Notes under the pieces: model-generated | What the model was told of the DNA's origin: nothing | Databases searched by the model: none | Seen by the model: only the letters and a program-made list of their open reading frames with translations | Source of the DNA: Candidatus Opimibacter iunctus | Lineage (GTDB): Bacteria; Bacteroidota; Bacteroidia; Chitinophagales; Saprospiraceae | Reading direction: 5' to 3' | Assembly (NCBI GenBank): GCA_016716665.1 | Contig: JADJVH010000004.1 | Coordinates: 310,001-374,000, forward strand | DNA length: 64,000 nucleotides | Made by a program: the position numbers and the translations under genes | Shown here: piece by piece, positions 56,102 to 64,000 of the stretch | Position numbering within the stretch: the stretch's first letter is position 1 | Layout of the letters: the number at the start of each line of letters is the position of its first letter

Positions 56102-58940
56102 ATGCAAAGATGCTTTTTCATTGCTGGATTATTCATGTTGTTATGTATTCCGGCATTCTTGACCGGGCAAAATGCCATTAGAGGTGAGGTATTTGATGAT
56201 AAGACGGGTGAACCTATAATTGGCGCCAACGTAGTCATCCAGGGGACAACGCATGGAACAGTAACAGATTTTGACGGCCACTACAAGATCGTCACAAATG
56301 AACTTCTGCCTTTAACTATCGTCATTTCCTATACCGGCTATGAGTCGGCGGTCATTGATATCACACCGGAAAACATGTTTAACCGGACCAGCCTCGGGGA
56401 GACCACGGTCTTGATTGAAACCATACAGGTCACTGCTAGCCGGATCTCAGAGAAGCAAAAAGAATCTCCGCTGACTGTTGAATCTCTTGACCTCCAGGCG
56501 ATAAAAGCTACACCTAGTGCCAACTTTTATGACGGCCTCGGTGCATTGAAAGATGTGGATATGACCACCGCGAGTCTTGGATTTAAGGTGATCAATACCC
56601 GGGGATTCAATTCGACCAGCCCGGTACGCTCCCTGCAGATCATTGATGGCGTGGACAATCAGGCTCCGGGACTCAACTTTTTCACTTGGTAACTTCCTGG
56701 GTTCATCTGAACTGGATGTATTGAAGGTGGACATCGTGGTAGGTGCAAGTGGTGCATACTACGGACCAAATGCATTCAACGGAGTCATCAGCATGGAAAC
56801 CAAAAACCCGTTTATCCATCAGGGCTTGTCAGGAATGGTACGTGCAGGACAGCGTAATCTGCTCGAAGGCTCTTTCCGGTATGCTGATGCATTGAAGAAT
56901 AAAAACGGAAAGGAATTCTTTGCCTACAAGCTCAACTTCTACGCCATGCGGGCAGATGACTGGCAGGCAGAAAATTATGACCAGGTACTGGATGCACGCG
57001 TGACTGTCCCTGATGACAACCCGGGCAGATATGATGCTGTCAATATCTATGGAGATGAATATTATCCCCTTGCTGACGTAACCAACAGCGATGCTCACCT
57101 GATCTCAGACCCGGGTATCGGGACATTCTATCGTACAGGCTATAAAGAAGTAGACCTGGTAGACTATGATACCCGAAATATCAAGGCTAATGCAGCATTC
57201 CATTTCAGGACCAATCCTGATCTGGGCGTTGAATCCCCTGAACTCATACTGTCTTCTTCATTTGGCTCAGGTACTACAGTATATCAGGGAGACAATCGCT
57301 TCAGCCTGAAAGACATCCTGTTTTTCCAAAATCGGATTGAATTCAGGAAACGTGATCGCTTCTTTATACGTGCCTATGCTACTAATGAAGACGCAGGCAG
57401 TTCTTATGATCCATATTTTACAGCACTTCGCCTCCAGGAACTATCCAAGGACCCTACCAACTGGGCTTTAGATTACAGGAGATTCTGGAAGGGAGTTGCC
57501 AATTATCCGAAACAAATGAGAGAGCTTGGTTACCCTGTTCCGATCTATGACCCGGCGACCAACACAGTCAGTTTTGATGTTGCCGGCGCTGAACAATGGC
57601 TGGTCAATTACAATGATTCCCTTTCCATATGGCATTCAATGGCCGAGGCGTATGCCAATACCAAAAACATCCATATTGAAGAAGGCGTAGGTGATTTTTT
57701 GTACCCCGGAACACCTGAATTTACCACTGCCTTTAATGATATCACGAGCAGATACAACAATGATGAAATGGGTACCCGTTTCTATGACAAATCAGGCCTG
57801 TACCATTTGCATGGGGAATACACCTTTACCCCATCCTTTATATCAGAAATAAGAGTTGGAGGTAATTACAGGTTATATGCTCCTGTATCAGCAGGAACCA
57901 TTTTTAACGACAGTACAGAAGCTATCTATAATTCGGAATTTGGGTTTTATACAGGCCTTGAAGAAAAGTTTTTCGACAATAAGCTGATTGCTTCAGCCAC
58001 CCTGCGTGTTGACAAGAATGAGAACATGAACTGGATACAGACTCCGGCAGCCAGCCTTGTCTACAAAGCTGCTGAAAACACCTTCTTAAGGTTCTCTTTC
58101 TCCAGTGCATTGCGCAATCCGACCTTATCTGACCAGTATCTGAAACTCAACGTAGGTCCGGCAACACTCGCAGGTCACATTGGAGCAGTAGACAGCCTCA
58201 TCACCATCGAATCCTTTCTGGATGGATTGAATTGCCTCTGCTGGGATACACTACAATACTACAGCATCGATGCCATCCGCCCTGAAAAGGTGACCACGTT
58301 TGAAATCGGTGCCAGGACAAGCCTTTTCAATTCACTATTTATCGACCTTGGATACTACCGCAATGCTTATGAGCACTTCCTCGGATACCAGCTCGGCGTA
58401 AAGACAGAACTTGACTTAGATGCACCTCCACCCGTTTTCCCTGAAAATACAGTCATATACAGGTACTCAGCCAATTCCAAGACGAAGGTCAATACCGAGG
58501 GATTCAGTATAGGCCTCAACTACTACCTATCCAGGATTATCACCCTTAATGGCAATTACAGTTATAACAAACTGACCAAGGTGGATGAGAATGATCCGAT
58601 CATCCCGGCGTACAATACCCCCAAACACAAGTATAACCTTGGTATTTCAGGCAGGGATATCAATTTGTTTGACATAGGGGTCTTCCAGAAAGTAGGATTC
58701 AGTATCAATTACAAATGGGTCCAGGGCTTCCAGTATGAAGGATCACCTCAATTTACTGGGTATGTCCCTACCTATGACCTGTTGGATGCCCAGGTGAGTG
58801 TCGACCTGGAGAGACTCAACAGCACCATTAAAATCGGCGCTTCAAATGTGCTGGACAATGAACACTTTGAAACCTATGGCGGCCCGGATATTGGCCGTCT
58901 TGCGTATATTAGCTTACTTTACGACTTCAAAAAAGATTGA
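56102..58940 (+). CDS. TonB-dependent receptor with carboxypeptidase-like regulatory domain; one frameshift
   Basis: Outer-membrane receptor of about 945 residues. The signal peptide ends near FLTGQ; a CarboxypepD_reg-like domain follows (IRGEVFDDKTGEPIIGANV to SYTGYES), then the plug (VTASRISEKQKESPLTVESL, GVISMETKNPF) and a long 22-strand-type barrel that ends in ISLLYDFKKD. The frame breaks at the T5 run 56679-56683: APGLNF continues as SLGNFLGSSELDVLKV in another frame when one T is removed. There is no SusD partner next to it, so it is not an obvious glycan locus. The degenerate hydrolase follows after 34 bases and may share its transcript. Confidence 0.85.
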
Positions 58941-58974
58941 TTGCAATTCATTTATCACTAAAAAAACAAAGATT

Positions 58975-60518
58975 ATGAGGAGATTTTACTTTGCTGCTTT
59001 ATTCCTGGCTTTAACCCTTAATGCATCCACCCAGCATATCTTCCTGGAGGACGTGTTCAGCAGTGTAACCGTAACCCCAAACCAGATATATGGAGCAAAT
59101 GCTACCATCCTGGCTTTCCCTGTTACTGGTCAAGCCATACTCCAGCCTCTGATTATGGACGTGTATGAACCTGAAGGTGACAATGCGCCATTGAGACCGT
59201 TGGTGATCTTCTGGCATACCGGGAACTTTCTGCCTTTTCCACAGAATGGAAATATCGGAGGTAGTCTCCGCGACAGTGCTGCAGTAGAAATCTGCAAGAG
59301 ATTGGCCAGGTCAGGATATGTTGCTGCTTCAGCAGATTACCGCCTTGGATGGAACCCAGTGGCAGTATCCAAGGATGAGCGCGTACTTACCCTGATCAAT
59401 GCTGCTTACCGCGGTGTACAGGATGCAAATACCTGCGTTCGTTTCTGGAAAAAGACAGTTGCCGAATTTGGCAATCCATTCCGTATCGACACTAACCGTA
59501 TCGTACACATGGGTGAAGGAGCAGGCGGATATGTTGGTCTCAACGTAGGCGCCCTGGACAATTACTTTAAGATCCCAACCGCTTCCAATGGTAAATTCCT
59601 CTTGTCTGACGGACAAGGCGGTTTTGTGCCAATGGTACTCGAAGGTGTCAATGGTGATATCGAAGCTAAGAAAGTGGGGATCACATTCCATTCCTTCCAT
59701 TCCCTGTCGGCGATACCCTTTGCTATCCTAACCACCCTAACTATAGCTCCAAGTTTGCTGTAGGTGTAAACCTCGGTGGTGCTATCGGTGATACAGCATG
59801 GGTAGATCCAGGACAACCACCAGTGATTTCAATACATACACCATACGATCCATTTGCACCATACAAGGAAGGATTGGTACTCGTACCGGTAACTCCTCCA
59901 TTGGAAGTAGTAGAAGTACAGGGTTCATACCTGGTGAGCTATCTGGCTAACCTCTATGGAAACAATCTCTCTATCGATCCAAGGAATGAGACTTCCCTTC
60001 AATATGAAGTGACCGCACATGCCAATACATTGAATGATGGTCTCGAAGGCCTCTATCCGATCTATGGTACAGGTGGTGCATATGACAGCGCTCCATGGCA
60101 ATACTGGGATCCTGCGACCAACGTAAACAGCGCAACAGGATATCAGACCAATCCTGACATGACCAGGGACAAGGCGTTGAACTATATAGACAGTATCATG
60201 GCTTATGTACTGCCTCGCCTGTATGCTACGATGGATCTGGATCAACTGACCAGCACTGAAGAATTGGTGAACATCGAAGATATCAAGATGGTTACCTATC
60301 CTAATCCTGCTTCTGTGGAAGTATTTATCGGTGTCAACAAGGACTATCCGATCCGCAGCATTGCAGTCTATGACTTAAAAGGTTCCCTGGTACAATCCAT
60401 TACCGGGATCAACTCTAACTATTACAACCTGAAAGTCAAGAATTACCTGCCAGGTCAGTATGTGCTTCAATTCCAGTTTGATCAGGGAATTGCCGCCAGG
60501 CAGATTGTCGTCAAATAA
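58975..60518 (+). CDS. T9SS-secreted alpha/beta-hydrolase-like protein lacking the nucleophile Ser; one frameshift
   Basis: Signal peptide from ATG 58975 (LFLALTLNAST). The hydrolase-like part has LVIFWHTGNFLPFPQNG (oxyanion-hole region), a conserved CKRLARSGYVAASADYRLGW, and the nucleophile-elbow region HMGEGAGGYVGL, where the GxSxG Ser is replaced by Gly (codon GGA). The frame breaks at about 59697-59702 and continues as PVGDTLCYPNHPNYSSKF. The end is a T9SS sorting domain (MVTYPNPASVEVFI, NYLPGQYVLQFQF). About 510 residues in all. A catalytically inactive binding protein is more likely than an esterase. It is 34 bases after the TonB receptor gene and ends in a strong terminator. Confidence 0.75.
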
Positions 60519-60552
60519 CTTTTCGGTCAAGCAATTGACCCCTCAAGTCTAA

Positions 60553-60592
60553 AAAAGCCTGCAGTTGATACCAACTGCAGGCTTTTGTTTTT
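60553..60592 (+). terminator. Strong intrinsic terminator
   Basis: A 14-bp perfect stem pairs AAAAGCCTGCAGTT (60553-60566) with AACTGCAGGCTTTT (60573-60586) around the loop GATACC, followed by a T-rich tail to 60592. It ends the TonB receptor/hydrolase transcript. The A-run on the left makes it nearly bidirectional. Confidence 0.9.
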
Positions 60593-60612
60593 CAAATGCC
60601 TTTCCGAGATAC

Positions 60613-60620
60613 TATCTTTG
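60613..60620 (+). promoter_or_regulatory. Candidate -7 box just before the BatA-like gene (TATCTTTG)
   Basis: It is a full match to TAnnTTTG only 9 bases before ATG 60629. A TTTTG lies about 25 bases upstream, a little farther than usual, within the terminator tail. If used, the mRNA would be nearly leaderless. Confidence 0.45.
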
Positions 60621-60628
60621 GGATTACG

Positions 60629-62638
60629 ATGCAGTTTTTATATCCGGCTTTCCTGTGGGCGTTGACCGCACTCTCCATCCCCATCATCCTCCACCTCTTC
60701 TATTTCAGACGATATAAAAAGGTATATTTCAGCAACTTACGCTTTCTACGTGAAGTAAAAGAGGAGACTTCTGCACGTAACAAACTACGCAATCTCCTCA
60801 TCCTCCTGTCCCGGATCCTGGCCATGGCTTTTATCATCCTTGCCTTTGCCCAGCCTATCATCCCGGTCAATGACACCCTAAAAGCGGGAATCCGCAACGT
60901 AAGTGTGTTTGTTGACAATTCTTTTTCCATGCAGTCCTTTGGAAAGGAGCTATCCCTTTTTGACCGTGCCAGGCAGAAAGCGAAAGAAGTCATCCTGGGC
61001 TATGGCCAGGAAGACCACTTCCAGGTACTGGGACACGATCTGTCTCCTTCTCAAAACCAGTGGATCAGCCGTGAGGAGGCATTGGTCAGGCTGGAAGAAA
61101 TGGAATACACACCAAACGTCAAGCCTTTGTCCGTCATCGCCGGCAGGCAAAAACAAAACTTCGCCCGTGAAGATGGCAATCCGGTCTCATGGATGATTTC
61201 AGATTTCCAGAAATCCATCTTTGACCTGACCCTGACTGATACGCTCAACACGATCAACCTCCTACCACTGAGTGGTGTCCAGGAAAAAAACGTAGCCATC
61301 GACAGTGCCTGGTTTGAATCGCCGGTACAAACACTCAATCAGACTTCGGCATTGCTCTTTAGCATCCACAATTATGCTAATGAAGATGCGGACAACATAC
61401 GTGTCACCATCGATATGGATGGCCAGGAAAGACCAGAAGGCACCCTGGATATAGCCGCCGGCCAGGTCAGGATAGACACTTCGATGATCACCGTCATGAA
61501 GACCGGCTGGCATACCGTGGCCATCCGGATCAGCGACTTTCCGGTCACCTTTGATGATACCTATTACCTGACTTTCAACGTAGCGGAAAACCTCCACATC
61601 CTGGCGATCAATGAGCAAAGTGAAAACAAACGCATCTCTGCAGTCTTTTCAGATTCCCAGTATTTTATTGTTGAAAACTCCATGGCCAACAATATACCAT
61701 ATGCCAGACTGCAGGAATATGACCTGATCATCCTCAATGAACTAAAGACCATTCCATCCGGACTTACTGCTGGCCTGAAGAAATATGTTGAAGAAGGGGG
61801 CAATGCCTTGTTTATCCCTTCTGCTCAAGGCCAGGTCGAACAATACAATCCGCTTCTCCAGGCGATGAGTGCCAATGCATTCCTGCCCTGGACTCCGGGT
61901 CCGCGCGAAGTAGGCAAGATCAATACAGATGCCTTTATCTATAAAGATGTCTTCAGTCGCACAAGGCCCAATATGAGGTTGCCAAAAGTGACCGCCTCCT
62001 ACCCTTCTGCGGCCACAGGCAGCAAAGGCCAGTCATTACTTTCCTTCAGAGATGGTGGAGATATGATCACTTTCTACACTCCTGGCAAAGGTGCATTTTG
62101 TGTTCTCTCCGCACCACTGGACGAAAAAATAAATGACCTGGCTCTCCAGCCCGAAATATTTGTACCCTTATTGTATAAACTAACCATCTATGCTTCGGAT
62201 TTCAGGGACATGGCCTATACCATTGGCATAGACCACCTGATATCCATCGACCGTAATGAACTGGATCCTGACAAGGAATCCCTCATCAAGGGGCCTGTTG
62301 AGTTTATCCCCGGTATCACTGCGCTTGGATCAAAACTCTTATTGGACGTTCAGGGACAGGTCAGGACATCCGGGTTCTACAATCTCATGCAGGAAGACAA
62401 GCTGATCGCCTCGCTGGCCTTCAATTATGATCGCAAGGAATCTGATCTTTCACTCACTGACCTTGGCGCATTGCCGGAGTCAAAGAGCATCAAGGTATGG
62501 GCTGATCCGGACGAATCTGATTTTACACACCTGATCGAAGCCGACCGACAAGGAAGGCAATTGTGGAGATGGTGCATTATACTTGGATTGTTTTTTATCG
62601 CGATGGAGATCACCTTGATAAGACTGTGGAGAACGTGA
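60629..62638 (+). CDS. BatA-domain/VWA-like membrane protein
   Basis: About 669 residues. The N-terminus (FLYPAFLWALTALSIPIILHLFYFRRYKKVYFSNLRFL, first helix residues 3-25) is the BatA/aerotolerance-regulator N-terminal motif, with a second helix at about 56-76. A von Willebrand A-like domain starts with VFVDNSFSMQSFG, which keeps the DxSxS metal-site pattern. A long periplasmic beta-rich part follows, including a ThuA/GATase-like segment (DLIILNELKTIPSGLTAGLKKYVEEGGNALFI, split by turns), and one helix at the C-terminus. It is common in Bacteroidota and of unknown role, perhaps envelope stress or protein complex assembly. The last three codons and stop are part of an octamer repeat. ATG 60629 is chosen over 60596. 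Confidence 0.8.
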   Translation: MQFLYPAFLWALTALSIPIILHLFYFRRYKKVYFSNLRFLREVKEETSARNKLRNLLILLSRILAMAFIILAFAQPIIPVNDTLKAGIRNVSVFVDNSFSMQSFGKELSLFDRARQKAKEVILGYGQEDHFQVLGHDLSPSQNQWISREEALVRLEEMEYTPNVKPLSVIAGRQKQNFAREDGNPVSWMISDFQKSIFDLTLTDTLNTINLLPLSGVQEKNVAIDSAWFESPVQTLNQTSALLFSIHNYANEDADNIRVTIDMDGQERPEGTLDIAAGQVRIDTSMITVMKTGWHTVAIRISDFPVTFDDTYYLTFNVAENLHILAINEQSENKRISAVFSDSQYFIVENSMANNIPYARLQEYDLIILNELKTIPSGLTAGLKKYVEEGGNALFIPSAQGQVEQYNPLLQAMSANAFLPWTPGPREVGKINTDAFIYKDVFSRTRPNMRLPKVTASYPSAATGSKGQSLLSFRDGGDMITFYTPGKGAFCVLSAPLDEKINDLALQPEIFVPLLYKLTIYASDFRDMAYTIGIDHLISIDRNELDPDKESLIKGPVEFIPGITALGSKLLLDVQGQVRTSGFYNLMQEDKLIASLAFNYDRKESDLSLTDLGALPESKSIKVWADPDESDFTHLIEADRQGRQLWRWCIILGLFFIAMEITLIRLWRT

Positions 62639-62676
62639 GAACGTGAGAACGTGAGAACGTGAGAACGTGAGAAGTG
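62629..62676. repeat. Octanucleotide array G overlapping the BatA-like stop
   Basis: Five perfect copies of GAGAACGT and one partial copy start inside the last codons of the BatA-like gene. The period of eight and the perfect identity differ from the drifting heptad arrays, which suggests a recent expansion. Confidence 0.9.
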
Positions 62677-62715
62677 TGGGACAGGGGCATGGGTGTGGAA
62701 GAAATGAAAAGTGAT

Positions 62716-62857
62716 GCTTCGGCTACGCTCAGCAACCGGTGAAAATGTATAATGAAGACTTAAAAATGGAATAGGAACTGATTACTGATTACCGATCACC
62801 GATCTCAGATCACCGATCACTGATAGCTGGTAGCTGATAGCTGGAGGCTGACAGCTT
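62716..62857. repeat. REP-like motif plus heptanucleotide array H
   Basis: The motif GCTTCGGCTACGCTCAGC is at 62716-62733. Array H (62774-62857) has twelve 7-base units in register: GGAACTG, ATTACTG, ATTACCG, ATCACCG, ATCTCAG, ATCACCG, ATCACTG, ATAGCTG, GTAGCTG, ATAGCTG, GAGGCTG, ACAGCTT. Read on the other strand it shares the words CAGCTAT, CAGCTAC and CGGTGAT with arrays D and F. Confidence 0.85.
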
Positions 62858-62881
62858 TTAAATGAATAATACATACCCTGT

Positions 62882-64000
62882 ATGAAAATATTAATAAAAA
62901 AAGCGACCATACTTCAACCGGGGCAGGATGAGCTGACCAAGAAGGACATCCTGATCGAAGATGGCATCATCACCAATATCGCAAAGGGGATCAGTGATAG
63001 TGAGGCTACGGTGATCGAATCTCCTAATCTCCATGTCTCACCGGGATGGTTGGATATCGGCGCACAGCAAGGGCAGCCCGGATATGAGTATAGGGAAACC
63101 CTAAGCTCCCTTGGCAAGGCGGCCCGTGCCGGAGGCTTTACCTCGCTGGCAACATTTCCGCGTACGAATCCACCGATACAGAGCAGGGTCGAAATCGAAT
63201 ACCTGCAGCAACTCGGTGAGTCATCGGGAATAAAACTATATCCTATTGGCGCAGTATCCCAGGATCTCGGTGGCAAAGACCTGACAGAGATGATCGATAT
63301 GATCCACGCAGGTGCTGTAGCCTTTAGTGACGGGCGTAAGTATCCGATCGAAGCCGGACTACTGACCAGGGCACTCGAATATGTGATCCCATTTAATTCC
63401 CTGATCATTGACTTTCCCCTGGACAGGAGCCTTACTGCTGAAGGACAAATGCATGAAGGCAAGGTCAGTACCTCCATGGGCCTGATAGGTATCCCTTCAG
63501 TAGGTGAGGAAATCACGGTGCAACGGGATATACAACTTGTAGCGTACACCAAATCAAGACTGCACTTCCATGCGATCTCTGCTGCCGCATCTATAGCCCA
63601 TATCCAGAAAGCAAAAGCCGATAAACTATCCATCACCTGTGATGTACCGGCGATGCACTTGTTGCTCGGAAGATAAAGACGTAGGTGATTTCAACAGCCA
63701 TCTCAAGGTGTTGCCTCCGCTACGTGAATCCAAAGACAGGAAGGCACTCATCAAGGCACTCAAGGATGGGGTGATCGATCACATCTCTTCTATCCATACG
63801 CCGATGGAAGTAGAAACCAAAGAATGTGAATTTACATACGCTTCCTTTGGATCCATCGGACTGGAGACTTCATTTGCCATAGCAAATACGGTACTGCGCT
63901 TTGTCATGCCGCTCGAGCAGATCATCGATAAATTCTGTGCAGGCCCAAGACAGATCCTTGGCGTCGATATCCCACAGATACGGAGAGGTGCTGCCGCTGA
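62882..64000 (+). CDS. Dihydroorotase-like protein without metal ligands (pseudo-DHOase); frameshift, 3' partial
   Basis: A member of the amidohydrolase family closest to dihydroorotase. The N-terminal small domain (KILIKKATILQPGQDELTKKD) and barrel motifs RAGGFTSLATFPRTNPP and ISAAASIAHIQKAK are recognisable. However, the catalytic HxH segment (usually DxHxHxREPG) reads DIGAQQGQPG, and the later HxE/HCED region reads IIDFPLD, so the metal-binding His residues are missing. Such inactive homologues are known as partners of aspartate transcarbamoylase or as paralogues in Bacteroidota. The frame stops at 63676, but EDKDVGDFNSHLKVLPPLR continues in another frame after one extra G near 63667, running to the window end. 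Confidence 0.8.

Noticed and set aside
62914..63636. Long minus-strand open frame (240 codons) opposite the dihydroorotase-like gene
   Set aside because: It lies fully antisense to a gene with clear family motifs and its translation shows no domain or sensible composition; it is a shadow.

Overview
The window looks like chromosomal DNA of a Bacteroidota bacterium, most likely a Saprospiraceae-like or related environmental lineage. The evidence is five secreted proteins with type IX secretion (T9SS) C-terminal sorting domains, a TonB-dependent receptor with a carboxypeptidase-like regulatory domain, TAnnTTTG-type promoter boxes, very weak Shine-Dalgarno signals, futalosine-pathway menaquinone genes and a CusA-TolC fusion. 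I see no rRNA, tRNA, CRISPR array, insertion sequence or prophage. At least ten genes' worth of breaks are short indels where the conserved protein simply continues in another frame. Nine genes are affected, and this looks more like uncorrected sequence error than decay.

Layout. 1-4.9 kb: serine hydrolase (5' partial), TonB-C-domain secreted protein, DUF885 lipoprotein, DUF1801 protein. 4.9-8.5 kb: hybrid histidine kinase and stand-alone receiver. 9-14.6 kb: a redox/sulfur-flavoured block with a Tat-exported four-cluster ferredoxin, an NrfD-like membrane subunit, an unknown membrane-anchored protein, a cysteine-synthase-like enzyme and a two-gene YeeE/YedE transporter. 14.8-19 kb: outer-membrane protein, T9SS beta-helix protein (reverse), acetyltransferase-like membrane protein. 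19.1-23.9 kb: ftsE facing away from ccmE-ccmF-DUF2520. 23.9-27.6 kb (reverse): two small envelope genes, uridine kinase and a nucleoside-type MFS permease. 27.7-34.2 kb (reverse): a surface-signalling operon with a nine-repeat T9SS adhesin, an ECF sigma factor, a protein that appears to span both membranes (anti-sigma-like N-terminus, inner-membrane helix, long linker, outer-membrane barrel) and a lipoprotein that carries the adhesin's repeat. 34.3-40.6 kb: rarA, lysC, CotH protein (reverse), acyl-CoA dehydrogenase. 40.7-48.8 kb: heavy-metal resistance operon. 48.8-51.8 kb: FG-GAP T9SS protein (reverse) and a cytochrome-oxidase-III-like protein. 52.2-55.9 kb (reverse): glycosyltransferase, mqnE, mqnA and YciO/Sua5-like gene. 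56.1-64 kb: TonB-dependent receptor, degenerate T9SS hydrolase, BatA/VWA-like membrane protein and a pseudo-dihydroorotase running off the end.

The most unusual signal lies outside the genes. Many spacers are filled by arrays with a strict 7-base period whose words drift along the array. Distant arrays share the same words in different order or orientation. They often begin on or inside a stop codon, sit beside GC-rich REP-like motifs, and one array is inserted in frame inside the ATPase domain of the histidine kinase. They resemble in form the heptanucleotide STRR repeats known from cyanobacteria. The second point of interest is the trans-envelope anti-sigma/barrel protein and its operon.
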